Below are positions 17,669 to 26,733 of a DNA stretch of 37,216 nt, one piece after another. Location of the stretch: positions 1 to 37,216 of the forward strand of contig JAGBMP010000118.1 of assembly GCA_017634825.1 (NCBI GenBank). Direction: 5' to 3'. The notes beneath the pieces were generated by a model that saw only the letters and a program-made list of their open reading frames with translations, did not search any database and had not been told where the DNA came from. Every line of letters starts with the position of its first letter. Position 1 is the stretch's first letter. A program made the translations under genes and the position numbers. This DNA comes from Butyrivibrio sp. GTDB taxonomy: Bacteria > Bacillota > Clostridia > Lachnospirales > Lachnospiraceae.

Positions 17669-19161
17669 TTATAAAGCTTCTCTTTGGCTGCTTTATGCCT
17701 GAGAATAAGGAAAACTGCAGCGCAGATTGCCAAAAGACCTGCAATCCATACCCATACAGGCACATTGAGGATATTAAAGCACCTTACCCGGATCCACATG
17801 CGGTTTATGACTTCGCTCTGTGCCTGATCAAAGTAGATCATGATGGAAGCCCGGTCGATTACATCTGAGGAGGGATACTGGGCGCCTAATTGGCGATCCA
17901 GCTGTTCCGTGGGAACTGTCAGTATGTAATCCTCATCGTCAGGATCTCCAGAGAAGAAATATCCTACCGGATATTCGGTTACATCCTCGGTATCATCCTC
18001 AGCTCCGTAGGTCCACTCAAGATATTCAAATACCCGTCCATCGTCTCCTCCTGAGATGACAGAGGTATATCCGATATAATACATGTCGCGGATAGCGTTG
18101 TCGGGGCGTGAAACGAAATTGATAAACGCCTCGGCAGCCTGCTGTTTGGCAGGATCCTGGGATATTCCCTTCTTGAGCATTACCCATCCGTCAAAGTAAA
18201 TATTGGTGCTTTCTCTGGGAGCGGCGAAGTTTAAGTAGTAGTCGTCTTCCTCAGCCTGATCCATGGTATATACTGCATCTCCGGACCACTGGTAGTTTGC
18301 AACAACCTTGCCGGTGATCATATCGGCCTTACCTGAGTCAGTCTCGAAGGAATACAGATTGTCTTTTACCTGTTGAAGGTATTCCTGAACATTGTTCACC
18401 GTTTCCAGGGAGACGTCGTTCATTTCATCCTGCAAGGCCATGGCATAGTCAGGCCTGTTCTTAAATTCATCCGAAGTCAGAAGATCTGATTTAAGGGCGC
18501 CCACAGCGGCAAAATATGCATCTCTGACATTGTCCTTTATGGTTACCTGGCGCTTGTAATCTGCATTTTCAAGCAACTTCCAGGTGGATGCTTCCTCTTT
18601 GCTCACCACATCCGGATTGTACACGAAACCGGTTATACCCCACATATATCCTGCTGCGCAGCGATCCCAGGTAACACCGTTAATATCGTGGGTCTCAAAG
18701 ATGTTTCTGATGTAGGGAGAAACGCCTTTGATGTAGTAGTTGGTATCTATTGTAGGGTCAAAAAACTCATCTGAGAGGGGCTGAACCATATCATCTGCCA
18801 TGAGCTTCATGATCATGTACTCCGAAGGGCACACAAGGTCATAAACATCGCCTATGGTGAGCATGTTGTAGAGATCCTCGTTGGTACCGAAGGTGGAGTA
18901 TTCTACTTTGACTCTCTTTCCGTAGGTCTCGTAGTACCAGTCTTCGAAGTCTTTTACCATGGGGTTCTGACCGAAAACATCGCCGCTCTCAAGGTCTATA
19001 ACCTCGTCATCATCCCAGTCACCCTGGTCTATATATTCTTCCCAGTTGCAAACCCGCAGAACTACAGGTTTATCAGCCTCTGCAGCAGCGGATGCGGGGA
19101 TGAAGTTTGTCATAATAACGCTTGTTATCAAAAACGCAGCCGTAACAATTCTTGCTTTCAT
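17665..19161 (-). CDS. potD: Polyamine-type ABC substrate-binding protein with C-terminal membrane anchor
   Basis: 498 residues, of the PotD/PotF family by VVLRVCNWEEYID near the mature N-terminus, VPSEYMIMKL-like segment (CPSEYMIMKL), YMWGITGFVYNP and the ANYQWSGDAVYTM region. It has a classical signal peptide (about 1-26, FIPASA-AAE) with no lipobox Cys. Instead the C-terminus carries VWVWIAGLLAICAAVFLILRHKA (about 468-490), a membrane segment with a Lys/Arg-rich cytoplasmic end. Most Gram-positive binding proteins are lipid-anchored, so this transmembrane anchor is unusual. It also has acidic inserts not expected in a 350-residue PotD. It is last in the operon and overlaps potC by the ATGA-type junction. 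Spermidine/putrescine is the family substrate; actual ligand is unproven. Confidence 0.9.
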   Translation of the reverse strand: MKARIVTAAFLITSVIMTNFIPASAAAEADKPVVLRVCNWEEYIDQGDWDDDEVIDLESGDVFGQNPMVKDFEDWYYETYGKRVKVEYSTFGTNEDLYNMLTIGDVYDLVCPSEYMIMKLMADDMVQPLSDEFFDPTIDTNYYIKGVSPYIRNIFETHDINGVTWDRCAAGYMWGITGFVYNPDVVSKEEASTWKLLENADYKRQVTIKDNVRDAYFAAVGALKSDLLTSDEFKNRPDYAMALQDEMNDVSLETVNNVQEYLQQVKDNLYSFETDSGKADMITGKVVANYQWSGDAVYTMDQAEEDDYYLNFAAPRESTNIYFDGWVMLKKGISQDPAKQQAAEAFINFVSRPDNAIRDMYYIGYTSVISGGDDGRVFEYLEWTYGAEDDTEDVTEYPVGYFFSGDPDDEDYILTVPTEQLDRQLGAQYPSSDVIDRASIMIYFDQAQSEVINRMWIRVRCFNILNVPVWVWIAGLLAICAAVFLILRHKAAKEKLYN

Positions 19162-19964
19162 CAGGCTCTCTCCTCTTTAATTTCCCGTCGCTCGAATTTC
19201 AGATTCCTTACGGCAACGATGATGATGACTATCAGAAAGATCAGTGTGGACAGAGCCCACAGAGCAGTCTTGATGTGGGTCTGGGAACCCTTTGTGGCGT
19301 TGACAACATAAGTACTGATAGTGTCAAAGGTTGCCGGCTTGGTATAGGTGGCGATGAAATAGTCATCCAGCGAAAGAGTGATAGCCAGCGAAAATCCTGA
19401 GATTATACCTGAAAGGATCTGGGGAATAACCACTTTTCTCAGGGCCTGGAAGGGCCTTGCGCCCAGGTCCAGAGCTGCCTCATAGAGGCTTGAATCCATC
19501 TGCTTAAGCTTGGGGATAACCGAGAGATACACAAAGGGTGCACTTAAGGTTACATGTCCAATGAGCAGCGGAAGGAAGCTGTCTTTATTGATGCCCAGAA
19601 CAACTACAAGGAGGATACACAGTGAAAATCCTGTAACTACATCAGCATTTATGACCGGAATCTGGTTCACGGTGTCCATGGCGGCGGTAGTGCGCCTATG
19701 GGAATAGAAAGCTCCAATGGCGCCCAGTGTGCCGAGAATGGTTGCCAGCAGCGCCGAAGAGAGGGCTAAGAGGATCGTTCCGAGAATCATCTCCTGCAGC
19801 TCGGGGGTAGTGAACAGCGTCACGTAGTTTTTCAGGGTAAAAGAGCGTATGGCTCCGATCTGGGTTGAGTCAGTGAAGCTGTACAGTGCAAGCACAAGGA
19901 TAGGTACGTATAAAAACAGTATGACCAGAATCGGTATTCCTGCACGGGTAATCTTTCTTATCAT
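19161..19964 (-). CDS. potC: Polyamine ABC transporter permease PotC
   Basis: 267 residues with about six membrane segments and the binding-protein-dependent permease (BPD_transp_1) domain. The EAA motif, which docks to the ATPase, is visible as YEAALDLGARPFQALRKVVIP (20 of these residues being the conserved loop). SFTLKNYVTLF in the first periplasmic region is typical of PotC. The start overlaps the end of potB by 4 bases and the stop overlaps the start of potD, so the four genes are translationally linked. Confidence 0.94.
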   Translation of the reverse strand: MIRKITRAGIPILVILFLYVPILVLALYSFTDSTQIGAIRSFTLKNYVTLFTTPELQEMILGTILLALSSALLATILGTLGAIGAFYSHRRTTAAMDTVNQIPVINADVVTGFSLCILLVVVLGINKDSFLPLLIGHVTLSAPFVYLSVIPKLKQMDSSLYEAALDLGARPFQALRKVVIPQILSGIISGFSLAITLSLDDYFIATYTKPATFDTISTYVVNATKGSQTHIKTALWALSTLIFLIVIIIVAVRNLKFERREIKEERA

Positions 19965-20749
19965 AACAGAGCACCTCCTGTCTTAACGGTTTCTCCCCTG
20001 TCATCATCGTTGATAAGATTGAAAAGACAAATGATGCCAAGCAGGATCAGTGCGATCATTGAGCCGCCGTGCCAGTTATATGCAGCAAAATAGCTGCCGA
20101 TGAGACTTCCCATGATATAGGTACTGTTATATAACATATCTAACACTACATAGTTGGTCATGGCCGGCAGAAGTACCATGGATACGCCGCTTATGATACC
20201 CGGAAGAGAAAGGGGCAATGTTATGCGCAGGAATGCATGTCTGTCGTTGGCGCCCAGGTCTTTTGCAGCTTCTATAAGTGATCCGTCCATCTTGGCAAGG
20301 GTGTTGTAGATGGGCAGGATCATGAAGGGCAGAAAATCGTAGGTCATGCCAATCACCGAATTAAGGAACGGATAGTATGCAAGATTCCCTTCTATCAGGT
20401 CAAGGATCTCTTTCAGCGCAGTAATACGCAGGGAAAAATTGATCCACATGGGCATGATGAAGATCATGATAACAACTGAATTCTTCTTAAGTCTCCCGGT
20501 AGTCAGAATATAGGCTGTGGGATAGGCCAAAAGAAGGCATACAGCCGTGGTCGTAAGGGCAAGGACAAAGCTGTAAAAAAGCGTTCCAACGGTATTGGGA
20601 TCTGTAAAAAAGCCTGTAAGATTCAGGAGCGTGAACTGTCCCTGTCCATTTGTAAATGCATAGTAGAACAGCACCAAGAGCGGTGCAACTACGAATAGCA
20701 GCAGGAATACGGCATATGGGATGCCTAGGGTTTTTCTGGAAAATCTCAT
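19961..20749 (-). CDS. potB: Polyamine ABC transporter permease PotB
   Basis: 262 residues, six membrane segments, BPD_transp_1 fold. The cytoplasmic EAA loop is EAAKDLGANDRHAFLRITLP. MRITALKEIL-like and NSVIGMTYDFLPFMILPIYN segments are characteristic of the PotB half of these transporters. AAGGAGGAG lies before the ATG, and the gene starts 10 bases after potA. It ends inside the start of potC. PotB and PotC form the membrane channel driven by PotA. Confidence 0.94.
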   Translation of the reverse strand: MRFSRKTLGIPYAVFLLLFVVAPLLVLFYYAFTNGQGQFTLLNLTGFFTDPNTVGTLFYSFVLALTTTAVCLLLAYPTAYILTTGRLKKNSVVIMIFIMPMWINFSLRITALKEILDLIEGNLAYYPFLNSVIGMTYDFLPFMILPIYNTLAKMDGSLIEAAKDLGANDRHAFLRITLPLSLPGIISGVSMVLLPAMTNYVVLDMLYNSTYIMGSLIGSYFAAYNWHGGSMIALILLGIICLFNLINDDDRGETVKTGGALL

Positions 20750-20759
20750 ATGCTCCTCC

Positions 20760-22208
20760 TTATTTCTTAACTGTAAATTTCATCTTATCAAGGGGCAGGA
20801 TAAGGCCGACCCTGTCATCCATGTTCCAGAGATACTCATCGTCAACGATGAAATCCTGCCCGAAATCAGTGTTGATGACGTAGCTGTAGTGGTCGCCCTT
20901 GTAGATGAGGTTGCTGATAAAGCCCTCAACCAGTACTTGTTCATCCTCAGTATTATCTGTCATGCGGATGTCGTCCGGCTCTATGGCTGCGTCAATATGT
21001 ATCTTGTCGGGATCTATAACTTCGCCGTGCTCGTCCAAAAGCTCGTGGTTTTCGTTGCGGCGACTGCCCTTAATGAGCTGTGTGAGGCTGACGTCGAGCT
21101 CTTTATTGTTGAACTCAAGGCGATGATTTTTGTTCATATCCACATGGAAGAAGTTGGTGTGGTTCTCTGCAAGCATGATGTGGATACCGTCAGGTTCTAC
21201 TTTAAGTCCTACTATGCTCCCCACTTCTGCGGATTTTGTGTTCTGAATGACTACTTCGTAGCGGCCGGACTGAACTGTGATCTCGTAGTGCATACCTTTA
21301 AATATGACGGATATGACCTTTCCGCGGATCTGTCCGTCCTCAGGCGCAACAAGTTCGATATCCTCGGGACGCACAACCGCAGTGATCTGGGTGCCCTGGG
21401 GCACGTCATCAACGCACTTAAACAGTCCACCTGCAAATCTGGCCTGCATGCTGTCTGTCATAATGCCGTTAAAGATATTACTCTCACCGATAAAGTCTGC
21501 AACGAAGGCGTTCTTGGGCTCGTTGTAGATATCTTCGGGAGTTCCGATCTGCTGGATCTTGCCTTCCGCCATGACTACGATCTTATCTGACATGGTAAGA
21601 GCTTCTTCCTGGTCGTGGGTAACGTAAATAAATGTTATGCCCAGCTCATCGTGCATAGCCTTAAGCTCTATCTGCATCTCTTTTCTCATCTTGAGATCAA
21701 GAGCGCCAAGGGGCTCGTCAAGAAGTAGGATTTCAGGCTCGTTGACAAGAGCTCTTGCGATGCCTACACGCTGCTGCTGACCGCCGGAAAGGGTGGAAAC
21801 ACTTCTTTTCTCAAAGCCCTCAAGGTCAACCAGTTCCAGTACTTTTTTAACTTTTTTCTTGATCTCATCCGCCGGAAGCTTTTTAAGCTTTAGACCAAAG
21901 GCAATATTGTCGAATATATTCATATGGGGAAACAGAGCATAGCGCTGGAACACCGTGTTGATCGGCCTCTCATAGGGCGGAAGCTGTGAGATGTCTTTGC
22001 CGTTAAGAAGGATATCTCCGGAAGTGGGCATATCAAAGCCTGCTATCATTCGAAGAGTCGTGGTCTTGCCACAGCCCGAAGGGCCCAGGAAGGTGACAAA
22101 CTCTCCGCGCTTTACCTCCAGATTAAAGTCCTCAACAGCCTTGAAGCCATCTTCAAAGATCCTGTTGATGTGTTTGAGTTCGATGATATTATCGTTGGTG
22201 TTCCCCAT
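20760..22208 (-). CDS. potA: Polyamine ABC transporter ATPase PotA with a duplicated C-terminal TOBE region
   Basis: 482 residues from the ATG at 22208, chosen for AAGGAG upstream; an in-frame extension to 22268 lacks a ribosome site. The ATPase has Walker [10 protein letters not shown] (42-50), LSGGQQQRV (140-148), Walker B LLLDEP (161-166) and His198. The first TOBE domain (about 279-346) contains VRPEDIELV and [14 protein letters not shown] linker follows, then a second copy (about 409-478) with IEPDDIRM and [13 protein letters not shown], clearly homologous to the first. Typical PotA is around 350-380 residues, so the extra 100 are unusual. TOBE domains in such ATPases bind regulatory ligands or stabilise the dimer. 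First gene of a leftward potABCD operon. Confidence 0.93.
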   Translation of the reverse strand: MGNTNDNIIELKHINRIFEDGFKAVEDFNLEVKRGEFVTFLGPSGCGKTTTLRMIAGFDMPTSGDILLNGKDISQLPPYERPINTVFQRYALFPHMNIFDNIAFGLKLKKLPADEIKKKVKKVLELVDLEGFEKRSVSTLSGGQQQRVGIARALVNEPEILLLDEPLGALDLKMRKEMQIELKAMHDELGITFIYVTHDQEEALTMSDKIVVMAEGKIQQIGTPEDIYNEPKNAFVADFIGESNIFNGIMTDSMQARFAGGLFKCVDDVPQGTQITAVVRPEDIELVAPEDGQIRGKVISVIFKGMHYEITVQSGRYEVVIQNTKSAEVGSIVGLKVEPDGIHIMLAENHTNFFHVDMNKNHRLEFNNKELDVSLTQLIKGSRRNENHELLDEHGEVIDPDKIHIDAAIEPDDIRMTDNTEDEQVLVEGFISNLIYKGDHYSYVINTDFGQDFIVDDEYLWNMDDRVGLILPLDKMKFTVKK

Positions 22209-22375
22209 TTTGGTAAGCTCCTTATATAATCGCAATTCATTGTTTATTATTCTATCACGTGGACGCATTACTGTGGGAAAAAGTATATGATTTCTTAATC
22301 TTTCTTTTAGTTACGTTTTAAGTAGGGAGCCTATTATTGCTTTCAGATGAGCAAACAGTTTAGGAGGAATGATCC
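22209..22375. other. Divergent region between potA and the esterase gene
   Basis: 167 bases, AT-rich, non-coding. A TATTAT at 22332-22337 may be the -10 of the esterase gene but no -35 at the right distance is convincing; potential leftward elements for potA (TAATAA-type) are equally weak. No riboswitch or strong palindrome is seen. Confidence 0.4.
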
Positions 22376-24301
22376 ATGATCAGAAGAAAAATTATTTTAG
22401 CAATTATTCTGGGCACTTCAGTTGCTCTTACAGCGTGTGGAAGTGGTGCAACAACAGAAACACAGGTAAGCACTACACAAGAGAGCACGGCTGAATCAGC
22501 AGGTGCAGAAAATACAGTTACAGAGGCCACAACAGATGCGGACTCAACAGAAGAAACAACAGAGATAGTAACAAATCTGCCTCAAATAGATAATACAAAA
22601 TGGCAGTACAACGAAGAGGACAACGTGTACTACCAGCTTGGAATTCAGTACTGCGAAAACCCTGCTGATACAGAGTATGAGGAGCTGGCAATAATTGTTC
22701 CGGCAGCTTACATGGATGCTACTGACAACGGAGATGGAACATATACTTGTACACTGAATACTACGGCTGAAGTAAACGGATATACTGCTGAGACGGCGCC
22801 GATCGTGTTCCCGGTAAATACACCCGGCTATTCAGCACAGTCTCCAATGACCGAGTACAGCAGCGTTTCAGAGTATACAGATGCAGGATACATCTATGTA
22901 CATGCAGGATGCAGAGGAAGAGATGCCGGAGCACCGGCAGGTGTTACCGATCTTAAGGCGGCTATACGATATATAAGGTATAACGATGGAAATATCGCAG
23001 GAGATATGGACAGCATCTTTACATTTGGTATGTCAGGTGGTGGTGCGCAGTCAGCTCTTTTAGGTGTAACAGGCGATTCCGAGCTCTATGACGACTATCT
23101 TGAGGCAATCGGAGCTGTTATGGGAGTCAGTGACTCTGTGCTTGGATCCATGGGATGGTGCCCTATCACATCACTTGATTCCGCAGATGGAGCTTATGAG
23201 TGGATGATGGGAACCACCAGATCTGGCCTTACTGATGAGGAACAGAGTATTTCAGATGGACTGACAGCTGCATATGCTGAGTATATAAATAGCCTTGGGC
23301 TTACAGATTCCGAGGGAAATGCGCTCACCCTGGAAGAGAGTGAAGACGGAAGATACCAGGCAGGCAGCTATTATGAATACATGGTTAGCATCATTGAGGA
23401 GTCACTGAACAATTTCCTTGCAGATACTACGTTCCCTTATGATTCAGATTCTTCAAGTCAGGGACATCAGGCAGGAATGGGCCCTGATGGAGGAAACGGA
23501 GGTCCCAGCGGTGGAAACGGTGGTCCCGGTCTCGGAAATGGAGCTCCGGACGGAGAAATGCCCGAGGGCGAGAAACCGGAAGGAGAGATGCCAAGTGGTG
23601 ATATGGCAGCCGGTTCAGAAAGCAGCGAAGTTGATTACACAGCTATAGATAATATCTCCAGAACAGAGAATAGTTCAGGTGTTACGATCTCAGGAACCTT
23701 TGAGACAGCACAAGACTATATAGATGCACTGAACGCAAACGGAACATGGGTAACCTACGACGAGGCAACAAATACTGCGACAATCACAAGCATCGCTGAT
23801 TTTGCGGAAGCAGTTAAGACAGCTTCCAAGGGCATCGCAGCATTTGATCAGCTTGATGAGTCACAGGGTGAAAATACTCTCTTTGGATATGGAGACGGAG
23901 AAGGTGCGCATTTTGATTCAATGCTCATGTCAGTTTTGAGCGAGCTGGGATCAAGTTACGTTGCGGATTTTGAAGAGGACTTAAGCCAGGAAGATGAACT
24001 CGGACACACAGTAGATTACAGATTAAATATGTATTCGCCTCTGTACTACCTGCTTTCAAGCTCAGAAGGGTATGGTACATCAAATGTGGCTAAGTATTTC
24101 CGTATAAATACCGGCTTATGGCAGAGCGATACAGCAGTCAATACTGAGGCCAATCTGGTTCTTGCGCTCCAGAACTATGGTTCAGAGGTTGATTATAGCT
24201 TTGTATGGGGCCAGGAGCACACAACGGCTGAAAGAGATGGCGATTCCACAACCAACTTCATTGAATGGGTAAATGCCTGCGTAGCAGCTGAAGCTGAATA
24301 A
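22376..24301 (+). CDS. Secreted alpha/beta-hydrolase lipoprotein, tannase-like esterase
   Basis: 641 residues. Signal MIRRKIILAIILGTSVALTAC with lipobox LTAC, Cys21 lipidated, then a long Thr/Glu/Ser-rich tether to about residue 68. The nucleophile elbow is GMSGG (218-222), Ser220. Asp585 in LWQSDTAVN and His615 in GQEHTTAE probably complete the triad; the 30-residue spacing resembles what I recall for subtype B bacterial tannases. A Gly/Pro/Glu-rich low-complexity insert (about 363-412, repeats such as GGNGGPSGG and EMPEGEKPEGEM) sits in the lid region between the nucleophile and the Asp. It is likely an extracellular esterase for plant phenolic or acyl esters. GGAGG precedes the ATG. Monocistronic, ended by a hairpin. 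Confidence 0.82.
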   Translation: MIRRKIILAIILGTSVALTACGSGATTETQVSTTQESTAESAGAENTVTEATTDADSTEETTEIVTNLPQIDNTKWQYNEEDNVYYQLGIQYCENPADTEYEELAIIVPAAYMDATDNGDGTYTCTLNTTAEVNGYTAETAPIVFPVNTPGYSAQSPMTEYSSVSEYTDAGYIYVHAGCRGRDAGAPAGVTDLKAAIRYIRYNDGNIAGDMDSIFTFGMSGGGAQSALLGVTGDSELYDDYLEAIGAVMGVSDSVLGSMGWCPITSLDSADGAYEWMMGTTRSGLTDEEQSISDGLTAAYAEYINSLGLTDSEGNALTLEESEDGRYQAGSYYEYMVSIIEESLNNFLADTTFPYDSDSSSQGHQAGMGPDGGNGGPSGGNGGPGLGNGAPDGEMPEGEKPEGEMPSGDMAAGSESSEVDYTAIDNISRTENSSGVTISGTFETAQDYIDALNANGTWVTYDEATNTATITSIADFAEAVKTASKGIAAFDQLDESQGENTLFGYGDGEGAHFDSMLMSVLSELGSSYVADFEEDLSQEDELGHTVDYRLNMYSPLYYLLSSSEGYGTSNVAKYFRINTGLWQSDTAVNTEANLVLALQNYGSEVDYSFVWGQEHTTAERDGDSTTNFIEWVNACVAAEAE

Positions 24302-24334
24302 AATTAACTCTTGAAAAAGACATTTAATAATATT

Positions 24335-24383
24335 AGCCTTCTATTAGGAAATTTAAAATTCCTGATAGAAGGCTTAAATTTTT
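24335..24383 (+). terminator. Strong hairpin terminator after the esterase gene
   Basis: A 16-base-pair stem: AGCCTTCTAT and its exact complement ATAGAAGGCT, extended by TAGGAA/TTCCTG with one T-G pair, around an AT loop, followed by TTAAATTTTT. The T-run touches the GGAGGAG ribosome site of the next gene at about 24384-24390, so it might also act as a leader element for that gene. Confidence 0.8.
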
Positions 24384-24401
24384 GGAGGAGAGTAAAGAGA
24401 A

Positions 24402-25049
24402 ATGAAGTTAGAGGGATTAAAGATCAATTTTCTCGGGGACAGCATCACAGAAGGTCATGGAGTATCTGATCCGCAGAACTTCTATTGGAGGAGGTTTGAG
24501 AAGGATGGCTGTATCTGCAGAGGCTACGGAATCGGTGGAACAAGGATAGCAAATCAGCAGGTTCCATACGATGAGGTTATGGACCAGTACTTTGCATCAA
24601 GAGTAGATGAAATGGATGCGGATGCTGACGTTGTTGTACTTTTTGGCGGAACCAACGACTATGGTCACGGAGACGCAGCAAAAGGCCACATGAGCGATCG
24701 CACCCCGGATACATTTTATGGCGCCTTGCACGATCTATATCAGAAGGTTTTAAAGAAATATCCCGGAGCAACAGTCATAGTCATGACTCCGCTTCACAGG
24801 ACAGAAGAAGATAAGGTATATAACGAGGTCGGCGTTCGCAACTGGGGCACTCTTTTGGATTACGTTGAGGTGATTCGTGAAGTTGCTCAGTACTATGCAC
24901 TTCCTGTAGTCGATCTCTATAAAGAGAGCGGTATTGAGCCTCAGGAAGATTTCATACGTGAGAGATACTGTCCTGACGGTCTTCATCCCAACGACGCCGG
25001 ACATGAGATAATCTACAAGCTCCTTAAATCCAAGCTTAAGATGATGTGA
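24402..25049 (+). CDS. SGNH/GDSL-type hydrolase
   Basis: 215 residues with no signal peptide, so cytoplasmic. All four SGNH blocks are visible: GDSITEG (12-18, Ser14 nucleophile), Gly46 in IGGTR, Asn85 in GGTNDYGHG and DGLHPND with Asp192/His195. The family contains esterases, acetyl-xylan and rhamnogalacturonan esterases, and lipases. The substrate cannot be chosen from sequence; deacetylation of sugars is plausible in a polysaccharide-degrading organism. GGAGGAG precedes the ATG. It is bounded by hairpin terminators on both sides, so it is either monocistronic from a promoter just upstream of 24335 or expressed by read-through. Confidence 0.9.
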   Translation: MKLEGLKINFLGDSITEGHGVSDPQNFYWRRFEKDGCICRGYGIGGTRIANQQVPYDEVMDQYFASRVDEMDADADVVVLFGGTNDYGHGDAAKGHMSDRTPDTFYGALHDLYQKVLKKYPGATVIVMTPLHRTEEDKVYNEVGVRNWGTLLDYVEVIREVAQYYALPVVDLYKESGIEPQEDFIRERYCPDGLHPNDAGHEIIYKLLKSKLKMM

Positions 25050-25091
25050 GTCATTTTTTCTTGTTTGGGAAAATATCATAATGTAATTCAC

Positions 25092-25123
25092 AAAGCCCGG
25101 TATGTATTGTAATACCGGGCTTT
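25092..25123 (+). terminator. Terminator after the SGNH hydrolase gene
   Basis: AAAGCCCGGTAT (25092-25103) pairs exactly with ATACCGGGCTTT (25112-25123) around an 8-base loop. The T-run that follows is short (TTT then CATATAATTTC), so it is probably less efficient than others here; it reads as a hairpin in both directions. Confidence 0.7.
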
Positions 25124-25147
25124 CATATAATTTCTTTAACAACAAAC

Positions 25148-25190
25148 GATACTTAAAAACTTGAGTATCACATTTAGGCCAAAGGCCTAA
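25148..25190. promoter_or_regulatory. Leader inverted repeats before the flotillin gene
   Basis: Two elements: GATACT (25148-25153) with AGTATC (25164-25169), and TTAGGCC-AAA-GGCCTAA (25174-25190), a perfect 7-base-pair hairpin with a 3-base loop. The second ends just before the AAGAGAGGAG ribosome site, so it may be an operator or an mRNA 5' stem. A TATAAT lies at 25126-25131 but its -35 is poor. Confidence 0.4.
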
Positions 25191-25207
25191 GAAAGAGAGG
25201 AGATTGT

Positions 25208-26713
25208 ATGACACTACAGGCTATTTTATTATTTGCAATGATCGCGCTTATCATCCTGATCATTGTTGCAGGATATGTAAAGGCTCCTCCAGACAGAGCA
25301 TATATCATATCCGGTATGAGGAGAAACCCCAGAATCCTGATCGGACGCGCAGGAGTAAAGATTCCGTTCTTTGAGAGAGTTGATAAATTGTATCTTGGAC
25401 AGATGACTGTTGATATCAAGACTGAGCAGTCAGTACCCACAAACGATTTCATCAATGTAAACGTAGATGCTGTAGCAAAAGTAAGGATTGGAACAGACAC
25501 AGAGTCCATACAGCTGGCTGCCAAGAACTTCCTGAATAAGGACCCTGAGCAGATCACAATGGACCTTCAGGATTCTCTGCAGGGTAACATGCGTGAGATC
25601 ATCGGTACACTTGCTCTTAAGACCATAAATACTGACAGAGACAGCTTCTCAGATCAGGTTATGGAAAAAGCTTCAAGAGATATGAGTAAGCTTGGTATTG
25701 AGATTCTTTCCTGCAACATCCAGAATGTTACAGATGAAAATGGTCTCATCAGTGATCTTGGTATGGATAACACCGCTAAGATCAAAAAAGATGCTGCTAT
25801 TGCAAAGGCTCAGGCCGACAGGGACGTAGCAATCGCACAGGCTGAAGCCGATAAGGCTGCCAATGATGCGAGAGTTCTTGCACAGACTGAGATTGCTGAA
25901 AAGAACAATGCCCTTGCTATCAAGCAGGCAGAACTTAAGAAGGAAGCTGATACAGCAGGCGCTATTGCCGATGCTGCTTATCAGATCCAGGAGCAGGAAC
26001 AGCAGAAGACCATTCAGACAGCAACTGTGAATGCACAGATTGCTAAGGCTGAGAGGGAAGCAGAGCTCAAGCAAAAAGAGGTACTGGTAAAACAACAGGA
26101 ACTTGCTGCTGAGATCGAGAAAAAAGCTGATGCCGAGAAATATCAGGCTGAAAAGAAAGCTGAAGCAGAGCTGGTACAGCGTCAGAAAAAAGCTGAAGCT
26201 GCCAAGTATGAGCAGGAGCGTGAAGCTGATGCTAAAAAGGCTCAGGCTGAAGCCCAGAAATTCGCTGCAGAGCAGGAAGCAGCAGGTATCAAGGCAAAAT
26301 ATGATGCAGAAGCTGCAGGTATTGCTGCAAAAGGTCGTGCAGAAGCTGAAGCCATCAAGGCCAAAGGTCTTGCAGAAGCTGAGGCAATGGAAAAGAAAGC
26401 AGAGGCTTACAAGAAGTACAACGGCGCTGCTATGGCTGAGATGATGATCAAGATCATGCCTCAGATGGCTGCTGAGATTGCAAAACCTCTTTCACAGATC
26501 GATAAGATCAATATCTATGGAACCGGCGATGGCTCCAATGGAGCATCACAGATTTCAGGGAACATGCCAATTGTCATGAAACAGGTATTTGATACCATGT
26601 CAGAGGCTACAGGCGTTGATTTCTCAGAGATCATGCGTGCCGGAACCTATGATGCAAAGGTTAACAAGAACATCAACATCACAGGTGCTGATGTATCGGT
26701 AGAAACTAAGTAA
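25208..26713 (+). CDS. Flotillin-like SPFH/band 7 membrane protein
   Basis: 501 residues. An N-terminal membrane segment (about 4-22, LQAILLFAMIALIILIIVAGY) is followed by the SPFH domain (about 25-190: KAPPDRAYIISG, INVNVDAVAKVRIG, IEILSCNIQNVTDENGL). A long Ala/Glu/Lys/Gln coiled coil of about 220 residues (about 190-410) contains the AEAEAI-type repeats of flotillins, and the C-terminal part (MAEMMIKIMPQMAAEIAKPL, DKINIYG) is flotillin-like. Such proteins form oligomers in ordered membrane domains and organise signalling and secretion. In Bacillus, FloT pairs with an NfeD-type partner; none is adjacent here. Ends with a strong hairpin terminator. Confidence 0.93.
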   Translation: MTLQAILLFAMIALIILIIVAGYVKAPPDRAYIISGMRRNPRILIGRAGVKIPFFERVDKLYLGQMTVDIKTEQSVPTNDFINVNVDAVAKVRIGTDTESIQLAAKNFLNKDPEQITMDLQDSLQGNMREIIGTLALKTINTDRDSFSDQVMEKASRDMSKLGIEILSCNIQNVTDENGLISDLGMDNTAKIKKDAAIAKAQADRDVAIAQAEADKAANDARVLAQTEIAEKNNALAIKQAELKKEADTAGAIADAAYQIQEQEQQKTIQTATVNAQIAKAEREAELKQKEVLVKQQELAAEIEKKADAEKYQAEKKAEAELVQRQKKAEAAKYEQEREADAKKAQAEAQKFAAEQEAAGIKAKYDAEAAGIAAKGRAEAEAIKAKGLAEAEAMEKKAEAYKKYNGAAMAEMMIKIMPQMAAEIAKPLSQIDKINIYGTGDGSNGASQISGNMPIVMKQVFDTMSEATGVDFSEIMRAGTYDAKVNKNINITGADVSVETK

Positions 26714-26733
26714 AGAGCTTTACTAAGTAATGG

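Noticed and set aside
20721-21590. 289-codon rightward reading frame opposite potA
   Set aside because: It is the complement of the well-supported PotA frame, whose ATPase motifs are intact. It has no recognisable domain and no ribosome site.
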